From contig CP082230.1 in the NCBI GenBank assembly GCA_019856515.1, forward strand, positions 682,001-746,000: a stretch of DNA of 64,000 nt. The letters run 5' to 3'. Of this stretch, positions 33,851-42,088 are shown one piece after another. The notes below the pieces were generated by a model. The model made no database searches. It was given only the letters and a program-made list of their open reading frames with translations, and had not been told where the DNA came from. A program made the position numbers and the translations under genes. The stretch is from Prolixibacteraceae bacterium. Lineage in GTDB: Bacteria > Bacteroidota > Bacteroidia > Bacteroidales > Prolixibacteraceae. The first letter of the stretch is position 1; every line of letters starts with the position of its first letter.

Positions 33851-34945
33851 TTATTTTGCCAATGACAAAACACACTCTTTCATTTGCTCATACTGACCTT
33901 CCATGCTCTTTAATAGTGCATATTGAGCTCTCGTACGAACTAAATTATGTTTTTCAGACTTTGTCTTATAATAGTTATCACCATCAATATAATCCATTAA
34001 GAATCGTAACACCTGCTCATATGTGATATACAGACCACCAAAAGCCAACCAATCAATTTCACTCTCAGTCAAGAATGCTTTAGATTCAGAAAGATACCCT
34101 TCAGTGTAAGCTTTAAAGATATCCCAATCCATGGTTACATTACCTAAATTTTCATCATCCTCTAGACCTGTATTTGTATATGAACGCAAAGCATCACCAT
34201 AATCATTCAATACAGGGCTATTCAAAACTGTGTCTAAATCAATAACACATAATACATCCCCTTTTTCATCAAACAATATATTGTTGATTTTAGTATCATT
34301 ATGTGTAACACGAGAAGGAATGGTTCCATCTTCAACCAATGACCAGAATTCCATCATTTTAGCACGACGACTCTCAATCCATTCGATTTCTTCCTTCACC
34401 TCTTTTGCTCTACCAACAGGATCTTTTGCGATCACAGCATCCCACTGCTCATAACGAACTTTGATATTATGAAACCCTGGTAAGATATCCACTAAAGGCT
34501 CTTTCATATCAGAAAGCATATTTTGAAATTTTCCGATACCCTTACCTCCAGCATAAGCTAACTCTGGAGTTTCTGCACTTTGGTAAGTAATATTATCATT
34601 GATAAATTCACAAACAGCCCAAAATTCTCCATCTACATCTTGAAAGTAATATTTTCCATCTTGAGCTGGAATGATAGTCATTGCTTCACGATCAGGGTTT
34701 CCACCTTGAGCAATCACTTTATTTTTCAAATGTGACGTTACCTTTAGGATGTTATTCATCATTGCAGGCACATCCGTAAAGATATTCTTATTTTTTCTTT
34801 GTAAAATATAATTAGGAGTATCTTGACTCTCTGTCTTGACGATAAAAGTATCATTGATAAAACCTTCACCTAAAGGTTTCACACAACATACAACTCCTTT
34901 TAGTTGGAATTGACTTGTCAATTCCATTAATAAATCATTGTTCAT
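33851..34945 (-). CDS. Phosphotransferase family sugar kinase (NahK-like)
   Basis: 364 residues with the aminoglycoside-phosphotransferase fold: glycine-rich PLGEGFINDTFIV, the Brenner catalytic loop VTHNDTKINNILF (HxDxxxxN), and the metal-binding VIDLDTV. Together with the neighbouring nucleotidyltransferase (102 bp upstream, same strand), this matches the Bacteroidota kinase/nucleotidyltransferase pair related to N-acetylhexosamine 1-kinase. Such pairs phosphorylate a salvaged sugar at C1 and activate it to an NDP-sugar. Sugar specificity is not evident. Confidence 0.83.
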   Translation of the reverse strand: MNNDLLMELTSQFQLKGVVCCVKPLGEGFINDTFIVKTESQDTPNYILQRKNKNIFTDVPAMMNNILKVTSHLKNKVIAQGGNPDREAMTIIPAQDGKYYFQDVDGEFWAVCEFINDNITYQSAETPELAYAGGKGIGKFQNMLSDMKEPLVDILPGFHNIKVRYEQWDAVIAKDPVGRAKEVKEEIEWIESRRAKMMEFWSLVEDGTIPSRVTHNDTKINNILFDEKGDVLCVIDLDTVLNSPVLNDYGDALRSYTNTGLEDDENLGNVTMDWDIFKAYTEGYLSESKAFLTESEIDWLAFGGLYITYEQVLRFLMDYIDGDNYYKTKSEKHNLVRTRAQYALLKSMEGQYEQMKECVLSLAK

Positions 34946-35047
34946 GGTCTAGTATTTTCAGTTGAATTTAAGAGAAATGTTATCGCCATAATTTAGCTCA
35001 GAACGACAACACTTCTCTATCACGTAATTATCTAAACTATTATGAAA

Positions 35048-35947
35048 TTACACCCAAAGATCTTCAGGGTAATCTCCACGCTTAATAAGCTTGTTTAGTT
35101 TCGATTGAACCTCAGGCTTATCTTCTGGATATGTCACACCAAACCAATCAGCATCACTATCCAATACTTTCACAGTAATATTATCACTTTTCAACTGATC
35201 AGAAACTTCAAATGGAAAGAAATACTCTGATTTCATCTCTTCTCCAGCTCTACCTAAGAAAGACACAAAACCCTTTTGAAGATAATCAAAGAATCCTGGC
35301 ATAAATGCCCAGCAATTCATAGAAACAGCAGTTTTTGGATCCAGCAAGTTCTTCTCCTCACCTTCGTAGTAATAAATACCATCTTCTTCTCCAACAATCT
35401 TTGTTCTTTCAGTGATCTCAACCAACATATCGTTCTCATCAGTTTTACACACTCCACGAGAAACAGATCCAAAATCAGAAAGAGTTTTATGTAGGTGATA
35501 ACCAACCATACAATATTCACTCTGCTTTGTACAAGAAGAAAGGTATTGGCTCAGTGCAACAAATGCATCCTTGCCATAAAAATCATCAGCATTAATAATC
35601 GCAAAAGGTTCTTTAATTGCATCCTTTGCGACCAACACTGCATGACCTGTCCCCCAAGGCTTTTCACGTCCTTCTGGAAGCGAATAACCCTCTGGTAAAT
35701 TATCTAACTCCTGAAAAACATAATCAACTTCGATTTTACCTTCAAGTTTTGAAGCAAACTTCGATTTAAACTCTTCAGCAAAACTTTTTCTGATTACAAA
35801 TACGACTTTACCAAAGCCAGCACGAATCGCATCATAAATAGAATACTCTAAAATTGTTTCTCCCGATGGACCGAATGCATCTAGCTGCTTCAATCCTCCG
35901 TATCGGCTGCCCATTCCTGCAGCTAAGATTAATAATGTAGGTTTCAT
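35048..35947 (-). CDS. Sugar nucleotidyltransferase (NTP_transferase family)
   Basis: 299 residues. The nucleotide-binding LILAAGMGSRYGGLKQLD opens the protein, with PSGETILEYSIYDA next and the metal aspartates in AIINADDFYG. It makes an NDP-sugar from a sugar-1-phosphate and an NTP. The upstream position relative to the NahK-like kinase suggests both act in one salvage route. The base and sugar are not assigned; UTP with an N-acetylhexosamine 1-phosphate is the most economical guess. Confidence 0.85.
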   Translation of the reverse strand: MKPTLLILAAGMGSRYGGLKQLDAFGPSGETILEYSIYDAIRAGFGKVVFVIRKSFAEEFKSKFASKLEGKIEVDYVFQELDNLPEGYSLPEGREKPWGTGHAVLVAKDAIKEPFAIINADDFYGKDAFVALSQYLSSCTKQSEYCMVGYHLHKTLSDFGSVSRGVCKTDENDMLVEITERTKIVGEEDGIYYYEGEEKNLLDPKTAVSMNCWAFMPGFFDYLQKGFVSFLGRAGEEMKSEYFFPFEVSDQLKSDNITVKVLDSDADWFGVTYPEDKPEVQSKLNKLIKRGDYPEDLWV

Positions 35948-36140
35948 CCTTACTATGTGTTATTTTTTATTTTAAGTAGGTAAATTAACAAAAAAAACAA
36001 CGAAATAGAAAAACATAAATATGATAATAAACAGATAGTACACTTAATTTGAATTTTTAGGTTCAATTTAAACAATGGGACATGATTTGTGGGATTTTTA
36101 CTACTTTTAAACCAACAATAAATATTCAAAGAAAAAAGTA

Positions 36141-37190
36141 ATGTACGATCTTAAGAAAGAGTTTGGAAGTGACAACTACTCTAGTGTTTCACCAGAAATA
36201 TTAGAATTTATCCAAACCATAAATTTTGGACACTGCCATGGGTATGGCGACGATCCGATTACGAATGAAGCCATTACGATAATCAAATCCGAATTTGGCA
36301 ACAAAGCAGAATGTTTCTTTACATTAAATGGAACAGGAACAAATATCACTGCTATCAATGCACTAACACGACCATATGAAGCGATTGTCTGTGCAGAAAC
36401 TGCACACATTAATACGGACGAATGTGGTGCATTGGAGAAGGTAACTGGTAATAAAATACTGCCAATTAAACCTAGCAATGGTAAGATTACACCAGAACAA
36501 ATCACACCCTTTCTCGCCCAAATTGGAGATGAACATAGTGTACAACCAAAGGTAATTTCGATCACGCAACCAACAGAGGTTGGCACGATCTATTCAAAAG
36601 AAGAGATCCAATCATTAGCAACTTTAGCCCATCAAAACAATATGATCCTTCATATGGATGGAGCAAGACTATCTAATGCTGTAGCCAAAATGGATATATC
36701 ATTCAAAGAGGCCACTTATGATTTGGGTGTTGATATTATAAGCTTTGGTGGCACAAAAAACGGAATGATGATAGGAGAAGTAATTATCAGTTTTCTTGAC
36801 CAAGCTAATAAAGCGATACCATTCTTAAGAAAACAAAACAATCAGCTTTTGTCAAAAATGCGTTATCTGTCAGGGCAATTCATACCCTATTTCCAACAAA
36901 ACATTTGGAAAATCAATGCTGAAAAAGCAAACTTTACGGCAACATACTTTTACAACCAAGTAAAAAACATCCCTTACATACAAGTACTTTACCCTGTTGA
37001 CACAAACGCTCTATTTGTTAGAATACCAAAAGAAATGATCAAACCACTTCAAAAAGTCAATTTCTTTTATGCAAGAGACCCCAGAGACACAGTTGTTAGG
37101 TGGATGACAACATTTGACACTACAACTGCTGAAATTGACAATTTCGTTTCTGAATTAAAGATAATAGCACAATCATTGTCTATTCAATAA
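36141..37190 (+). CDS. ltaE: Low-specificity L-threonine aldolase
   Basis: PLP enzyme of fold type I that cleaves threonine or allo-threonine to glycine and acetaldehyde. 349 residues with SDNYSSVSPEI, YGDDPITNEA (dimer/PLP region), TLNGTGTNITAI, the PLP aspartate in LHMDGARLSNA, and the Schiff-base lysine in SFGGTKNGMM. Length and motifs fit the beta-eliminating lyase family. It is divergent from the nucleotidyltransferase and closed by a terminator. Confidence 0.88.
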   Translation: MYDLKKEFGSDNYSSVSPEILEFIQTINFGHCHGYGDDPITNEAITIIKSEFGNKAECFFTLNGTGTNITAINALTRPYEAIVCAETAHINTDECGALEKVTGNKILPIKPSNGKITPEQITPFLAQIGDEHSVQPKVISITQPTEVGTIYSKEEIQSLATLAHQNNMILHMDGARLSNAVAKMDISFKEATYDLGVDIISFGGTKNGMMIGEVIISFLDQANKAIPFLRKQNNQLLSKMRYLSGQFIPYFQQNIWKINAEKANFTATYFYNQVKNIPYIQVLYPVDTNALFVRIPKEMIKPLQKVNFFYARDPRDTVVRWMTTFDTTTAEIDNFVSELKIIAQSLSIQ

Positions 37191-37196
37191 ACACTA

Positions 37197-37226
37197 TAAG
37201 CGAGGCCCTTATACCTCGCTTAAAAA
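37197..37226 (+). terminator. Terminator of the threonine aldolase gene
   Basis: TAAGCGAGG / CCTCGCTTA perfect 9-bp stem with an 8-nt loop. A-rich rather than T-rich after the stem, so it may be inefficient. Confidence 0.65.
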
Positions 37227-37334
37227 TATTTTCTATGTCGCCAGCGAAAGCACTGCTAATTTTTGATCTTCCATACAAATTATTGATACAATTGCAATTG
37301 TATCTTTCCAATGAGAACATCTCCTCTCTACAAA

Positions 37335-37364
37335 TAATCAAGAGACGAGTAATCAAGAGACGAG
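37335..37364. repeat. 15-bp tandem duplication
   Basis: TAATCAAGAGACGAG occurs twice in direct, abutting copies. Confidence 0.8.
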
Positions 37365-37626
37365 CGCAAGGATTTAAGAGTAGAGAATCTCATCACAATG
37401 ATACACATATTCAGTAGCTAAGATAGATTCTTGAAAGGTAGATAACTGCCTAATAATATATTTAATCACCAAATTTCAGAAAGAGCCATATTAACGACCA
37501 ATTAAACAAGAATTTAAGGCCCTATTTACTCCTTTCTTTTGCATCTTAAGAAAATGGAAAACTATAGCTCAAAATAACAATCTGAACCAACATATGATAT
37601 TTTTATCTAAAACTTTCATTATAGGG

Positions 37627-37657
37627 TTTGGGGGATAGAATAATTTACGTAGATTTG
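37627..37657 (+). promoter_or_regulatory. Promoter of the nusB operon
   Basis: A TTTG at 37627-37630 and TAGATTTG at 37650-37657, separated by 19 bp, match the Bacteroidota -33/-7 consensus in sequence and spacing. Transcription would begin near 37661-37664, giving a 5' leader of about 65 nt. Confidence 0.75.
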
Positions 37658-37727
37658 CACTCCGTTTTTACGAAACGAAGTTACATTTAATTCAATTAGT
37701 TTAAAGTAAAAAAGTTCTCTGAATATT

Positions 37728-38672
37728 ATGATCAGCCGTAGAATCATTAGAACCAAGGTGATGCATATTATCTATGCAAATTTAAGCAATTCGGGTAAGT
37801 CAATCCAACAATCCGAACAAGAATTGCTTTACAGTGTGAATAAAGCATACGATCTTTATCATCTTCTTTTAGCACTTCCAGTTGAAATAGCGAAAATCGC
37901 TGAAGAAAGAATTGACCGTGCCAAACAAAAGAAAATGCCTACCCATGAGGACTTGAATCCAAACATGCGGTTCGTTCAAAATCCAGTGGTTGGTCTGTTA
38001 AGAGAAAACAATGCTCTAAACGATTACATCGAAGAGCACAAGTTGAATTGGATCAATCATTATGAAATCCTAAAGAAATTATACCAAGAGCTTTCAGAAA
38101 CCGATTTCTTTCAAGAATACATGAACAAAGAGACCGTTTCATATAATGATCACAAAAAATTTATTGAAAATCTTTATTATGGAATTATCATTCCTTCTGA
38201 AGAGCTAGAAGACGAACTTGGAGAATTAAGCATTTACTGGCATGATGACTTTAACTTCGTTTGTTCAATGGTGATTAAAACCATCAAAAAAGTAAAAGAA
38301 GAATCAGGAGAAAATTATCGCCTAATGAATTTATACAAGGATGATGAAGACCTCCAATTCACTAAAAATCTTTTACGAAAGACATTGGTAAATCACACCG
38401 AACATCAAAATGTTTTGGTTAAGTATACTAAAAATTGGGATATCGAGCGTATTGCTATGTTGGACAATATCATCATGGAAATGGCATTAACAGAATTCAT
38501 TTCTTTTCCGTCTATACCAGTAAAAGTTACATTGAACGAATATATAGATCTTGCAAAATACTACAGTACGAAAAAAAGTAGTACATTTGTTAATGGAATT
38601 TTGGATAAAATGCTTCAAGATTTCCAATCAGATGAAAGAATTAAAAAAGCAGGACGTGGACTTCAAAACTAA
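37728..38672 (+). CDS. nusB: Transcription antitermination factor NusB
   Basis: Part of the Nus complex with NusE(S10) that prevents premature termination in rRNA operons. 314 residues, about twice the E. coli length, as usual in Bacteroidota: an N-terminal extension (RIIRTKVMHIIYANLSNSGKSIQQ ...) precedes the canonical NusB core, recognisable at NWDIERIAMLDNIIMEMALTEF and VKVTLNEYIDLAKYYSTKKSSTFVNGILD. First gene of the operon. Its 3' end overlaps the DUF1573 gene. Confidence 0.93.
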   Translation: MISRRIIRTKVMHIIYANLSNSGKSIQQSEQELLYSVNKAYDLYHLLLALPVEIAKIAEERIDRAKQKKMPTHEDLNPNMRFVQNPVVGLLRENNALNDYIEEHKLNWINHYEILKKLYQELSETDFFQEYMNKETVSYNDHKKFIENLYYGIIIPSEELEDELGELSIYWHDDFNFVCSMVIKTIKKVKEESGENYRLMNLYKDDEDLQFTKNLLRKTLVNHTEHQNVLVKYTKNWDIERIAMLDNIIMEMALTEFISFPSIPVKVTLNEYIDLAKYYSTKKSSTFVNGILDKMLQDFQSDERIKKAGRGLQN

Positions 38673-39126
38673 ACGTTTTTATAACAATAACTATAAGGCA
38701 ATCATCTTTTTGATTGCCTTATTTTGCTTCTATGAATGCCATCCTAAGGATAAAGACATCAAAAAATATCCTCCTTCAAGCGAAAAATCACCTACAACTA
38801 GATTGGTCTTTAAAAAAGAAATCCATAATTTTGGGAAAGTGAAAGATGGCGAGATCGTTTACACCTCCTTTTATTTTAAAAATCGAGGTAATAAACCAAT
38901 CACAATACAAGGGTTCAAAAAGAGCTGTGGATGTATAACAATTAAAGGACCAGTAGAACCAATTCTTCCTGGAAAAGAAGATCGGATTGTTGTCACTTTT
39001 GATACTACTGGAGAATGGGGTAAACAAATGAAAACTTTAAACGTTTATACATCAGAGAACTTTAGTTATTCACTAATGATTACAGCTATAGTTAATAACG
39101 AATTATTTCAAAATTTATCAAATTAA
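38632..39126 (+). CDS. DUF1573 domain envelope protein
   Basis: About 165 residues. A hydrophobic N-terminal segment (KAIIFLIALFCFYECH) could be a lipoprotein signal with a non-standard lipobox (FYEC) or a membrane anchor. The DUF1573 domain (Ig-like) follows: HNFGKVKDGEIVYTSFYFKNRGNKPITI, KSCGC, and EDRIVVTFDTTGEWGKQ. The start is uncertain: the ATG at 38632 overlaps nusB by 41 bp, while a GTG at 38656 would overlap by 17 bp and shorten the n-region to a typical length. The conserved place between nusB and yajC suggests an envelope role. Molecular function unknown. Confidence 0.85.
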   Translation: MKELKKQDVDFKTKRFYNNNYKAIIFLIALFCFYECHPKDKDIKKYPPSSEKSPTTRLVFKKEIHNFGKVKDGEIVYTSFYFKNRGNKPITIQGFKKSCGCITIKGPVEPILPGKEDRIVVTFDTTGEWGKQMKTLNVYTSENFSYSLMITAIVNNELFQNLSN

Positions 39127-39132
39127 TATTTT

Positions 39133-39438
39133 ATGCTTAACACTATTCTAGCACAGTCGATTAATGGTATTCTTACGCAGATTTTACCTTTTGCATTAAT
39201 ATTTGTAGTTATTTACTTTTTTATGATTCGTCCACAATCTAAAAAGCAAAAAGAACTTGCAAATTTTCGTAATAGTCTAAAAGTGGGTGATCGTGTTGTA
39301 ACTGCGGGTGGTATTTATGGTAAGATTGCGGGAATCAAAGAGACCCATATTCTTCTACAGGTTGATACTGATACTCGAATCAAAGTTGACAAATCTTCTA
39401 TCATAAAAGATATTACTGATGCTGACAATCAGAAATAA
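39133..39438 (+). CDS. yajC: Preprotein translocase accessory subunit YajC
   Basis: 101 residues: one N-terminal transmembrane helix (LPFALIFVVIYFFMIRPQSKKQKE, the diagnostic YajC motif) and a small cytosolic domain (LKVGDRVVTAGGIYGKIAGI). It associates with SecDF-YidC at the SecYEG translocon. It lies 6 bp after the DUF1573 gene, so they are cotranscribed, and is followed by a strong hairpin. Confidence 0.95.
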   Translation: MLNTILAQSINGILTQILPFALIFVVIYFFMIRPQSKKQKELANFRNSLKVGDRVVTAGGIYGKIAGIKETHILLQVDTDTRIKVDKSSIIKDITDADNQK

Positions 39439-39451
39439 TTAATTAACCCAT

Positions 39452-39506
39452 CAAAGCGTCATTCGTTCTTAGTTACAAAACAATAGGACGATGACGCTTT
39501 GTTTTA
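39452..39506 (+). terminator. Hairpin between yajC and ybbR (terminator or attenuator)
   Basis: CAAAGCGTCATtCGTTCT (39452-39469) pairs with AGGACGATGACGCTTTG (39485-39501), with one bulge and one G-U, then TTTT. It lies inside an otherwise compact operon and overlaps the first possible (TTG) start of ybbR. Confidence 0.75.
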
Positions 39507-39519
39507 CATCCACTTTTCC

Positions 39520-40521
39520 GTGATAAAAGAGAAATTTATAAAAGTAATCAAACGCTTTAATCCCAAAAGTAATACTACAGAGAAAGACTTGCGTATTTTT
39601 ATGATATGCTTTATTATTTCGTTTAGCTTTTGGTTACTTAATGCACTATCAAAAACCTACTCCACGAACGTAACCTACCCTGTACAATATAAAGATCTTC
39701 CTAAAGACAGAGTAATTATCTCGGAATTACCCGCCAAGATCCAATTAAGAGTAAATGGGTTTGGATTTGCACTTCTAAGACTAAAGATGCAACTCAACCC
39801 TACACCAATTATATTCAACGTATCGAAATTTACCAACAAAAATATTGTTGCATCAAGCGATACGACCTTTGCTATCTCATCCATTCAACTGAAAAAACAA
39901 TTATCAAATATAATAAGCTCAGAAGTTAATATTGAAGATATTGAACCAGGGTCTATATACATCAAATTTGAAAATATTATACAAAAAAAGGTAGAAGTAA
40001 ATCCAAAAATAACAATCAGCCCTAAACAACAATACCTTCTTGTTGATGGGATAAAAACAGAACCCAAATGGGTTACGATCTCCGGTCCACAAAGCATCAT
40101 AAACAAGATTCAATCGGTTAATACAGAAGTCCAGAAATACACGGAAGTTTCAAAACCGATAAAACGTCTTGTTTCCATAGAGAATACAGAAGAAGTTGAA
40201 ATAACACCTCATCATGTTAAAATAGAAGCAAACATTGAGCAATTTACAGAAGGTCGTATTTCAAAAACAATTGAGACTTTTAATCTCCCAGACTCAATAT
40301 CTATATTCACATTCCCAAAATCAATCATTATTACTTATACTGTTCCCATCAGCCAGTTTAAGTATATAAATGAAACATCATTCGAAACTTATATCGATTG
40401 GGATAGTTTATCTGTAGATAAGAAAGCGACTCTTAATGTGAAACAGACAAATCCTTACATTCATAACTATCACTACCAAACAAAAGAGGTAGATTATATT
40501 ATTGAAAAAAACACAAAATGA
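39520..40521 (+). CDS. YbbR-domain membrane-anchored protein (CdaR-like)
   Basis: About 334 residues. A cytosolic basic leader (KRFNPKSNTTEKDLR), one transmembrane helix (FMICFIISFSFWLLNAL), and an extracytoplasmic part with YbbR-type repeats (NVTYPVQYKDLPKDRVI, PKWVTISGPQSIINKIQSVNTE). In Firmicutes CdaR modulates the diadenylate cyclase CdaA, but no cyclase is adjacent here and the Bacteroidota role is not established. I prefer the GTG at 39520, because the alternative TTG at 39499 sits inside a terminator stem. It overlaps coaE by 4 bp (ATGA). Confidence 0.8.
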   Translation: MIKEKFIKVIKRFNPKSNTTEKDLRIFMICFIISFSFWLLNALSKTYSTNVTYPVQYKDLPKDRVIISELPAKIQLRVNGFGFALLRLKMQLNPTPIIFNVSKFTNKNIVASSDTTFAISSIQLKKQLSNIISSEVNIEDIEPGSIYIKFENIIQKKVEVNPKITISPKQQYLLVDGIKTEPKWVTISGPQSIINKIQSVNTEVQKYTEVSKPIKRLVSIENTEEVEITPHHVKIEANIEQFTEGRISKTIETFNLPDSISIFTFPKSIIITYTVPISQFKYINETSFETYIDWDSLSVDKKATLNVKQTNPYIHNYHYQTKEVDYIIEKNTK

Positions 40522-41090
40522 TTACACTAGGTATTACGGGAGGGATCGGATGTGGCAAAACTACAATATGTAAAATTCTTTCGTTACTTGACATCCCGCT
40601 TTTCATCTCCGATATTGAAGCAAAAAAACTCATGGTTGAAAACCATCAAATTAAGACGAAATTAACTACGATTTTAGGAGACAAAAGTTACTTTCCTACT
40701 GGGCAATTAAATAAACCATATATTTCAAATCTTATTTTCAACAACCCAAAGACCCTAGAACTTGTCAACAAAGTCGTTCATCAAGCGACTAAAGATGCTT
40801 TTATTAAATGGAAACAGCAACAAACATCTTCAATCGTAGCATACGAATCAGCTCTTCTTTTTGAATCAAATTCAAATGAAATAGTAGACAAAGTTATTTA
40901 CATTAAAGCTCCATTAGAGATCCGTATCAAACGTGTAATGCTTAGAGACCACATATCTAGGGAGAAAGTTATGGATCGCATTAAGAATCAATTGGATGAC
41001 AAAATAAAAGAGAATAAAGCAGATTACATTATATACAACCATAACAGATTAGTTATTCCACAAATAATAAACCTTATCAATCAAATATGA
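40518..41090 (+). CDS. coaE: Dephospho-CoA kinase
   Basis: Last step of coenzyme A synthesis: ATP-dependent phosphorylation of the ribose 3'-OH of dephospho-CoA. 190 residues; P-loop GITGGIGCGKTT at the N-terminus, FISDIEAKKLM (conserved SxD substrate motif), LVNKVVHQATKDAF, YESALLFES, and the lid KAPLEIRIKRVMLRDHISREKV. Overlaps both neighbours by 4 bp, so translational coupling is likely. Confidence 0.95.
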   Translation: MITLGITGGIGCGKTTICKILSLLDIPLFISDIEAKKLMVENHQIKTKLTTILGDKSYFPTGQLNKPYISNLIFNNPKTLELVNKVVHQATKDAFIKWKQQQTSSIVAYESALLFESNSNEIVDKVIYIKAPLEIRIKRVMLRDHISREKVMDRIKNQLDDKIKENKADYIIYNHNRLVIPQIINLINQI

Positions 41091-41803
41091 GTATATTTAA
41101 GTCATTACTAGCAGGAGGATTAGGATGGGCCTTAGGTGGTCCTATAGGAGCGATTATAGGCCTAGCAGCCTCCTCATATCTTTCATCTTTAACTGAAAAT
41201 AAAGACGAAAACATAAACACTGATAGACCAAACAATTATGAAGTAAGCTTGTTGGTACTGATTGCTGCTGTTATGAAAGCAGATAATCGCATCTTACGTT
41301 CGGAACTAGATTATGTCAAAACATTTTTAAATCAATCATTTGGTCCTGCAAAAGCAAAGGAATTATTAGTTCTTTTGAAAGACATACTAGACAAAGACAT
41401 ACCTGTTAATGATGTTTGTCATCAAATTAATCTCTATGTAAACAGAGAAGGGCGTATTCAAATGATTCATTTTTTATTTGGCTTAGCTTTATCTGATGGA
41501 GAAATATCTCCTGAAGAGGAAAGACTCATTTCTCAGATAGCATATGAATTTGATCTAAATACACAAGAATTTCAGTCTATTAAGTCGATGTTCATCCAAG
41601 ATGCACAATGGGCATATAAAGTACTTGAAGTTTCAGAGAGTGTTTCGGATAAAGAAGTTCATAAAGCATTTAAAAAGATGGCGATCAAATACCATCCAGA
41701 TAAGGTTGCTGATCAAGGTGATGACATTGTAAAAGCTGCAAATGAAAAATTTCAGAAACTCAACGAAGCATATCAAGCAATAAAAAAAGAACGAAATTTG
41801 TAA
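41087..41803 (+). CDS. TerB-DnaJ domain protein (DjlA-like)
   Basis: 238 residues. A short glycine-rich hydrophobic N-terminus (GGLGWALGGPIGAIIGLAASSY) could anchor it to the inner membrane. Next comes a TerB-like helical domain with paired acidic motifs (KADNRILRSELDYV, SDGEISPEEERLI), and the C-terminal J-domain includes the HPD tripeptide (KYHPDKV) needed to stimulate DnaK ATPase. The architecture equals that of DjlA-type cochaperones. Last gene of the operon; a hairpin terminator follows at about 41918. Confidence 0.88.
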   Translation: MSIFKSLLAGGLGWALGGPIGAIIGLAASSYLSSLTENKDENINTDRPNNYEVSLLVLIAAVMKADNRILRSELDYVKTFLNQSFGPAKAKELLVLLKDILDKDIPVNDVCHQINLYVNREGRIQMIHFLFGLALSDGEISPEEERLISQIAYEFDLNTQEFQSIKSMFIQDAQWAYKVLEVSESVSDKEVHKAFKKMAIKYHPDKVADQGDDIVKAANEKFQKLNEAYQAIKKERNL

Positions 41804-41917
41804 AGTAGCAACGAATTATCTTATAAGGATACCACTCATTGATCCATTCCACATCATGATTTTTTTCGTTCTAAATTAAGTGTAACAGATTATTTAGGAT
41901 GAAACACCCAAAACATT

Positions 41918-41955
41918 AGTAGCCTTCAAGTTCTTTCTTGTTGGCTACTTATTTT
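41918..41955 (+). terminator. Terminator of the nusB-djlA-like operon
   Basis: AGTAGCC / GGCTACT stem with additional CAAG/CTTG pairing inside, then a T-rich tract. Confidence 0.65.
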
Positions 41956-42088
41956 ACATCCATCATTATTTTGCTTCACGTTATATTAGGATACCTTTTT
42001 CTATATCAGAAATAATTTGAATATTGAAAGTCTTAGAATAATCTTTCTATGTATGCTTAATCCAGGATCAGGCAATATATTAAGGGGA

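Larger units (their letters stand above)
37191..37627. other. Intergenic region with a small tandem repeat
   Basis: Contains the aldolase terminator and an exact 15-bp tandem duplication (TAATCAAGAGACGAG at 37335-37349 and 37350-37364). A 60-codon open frame spans 37235-37417 but lacks any sign of being a gene. Nothing else is clear before the nusB promoter. Confidence 0.5.

Noticed and set aside
37235..37417. 60-codon open frame after the threonine aldolase terminator
   Set aside because: No family resemblance, no plausible promoter, and it spans the 15-bp tandem repeat; more likely chance.
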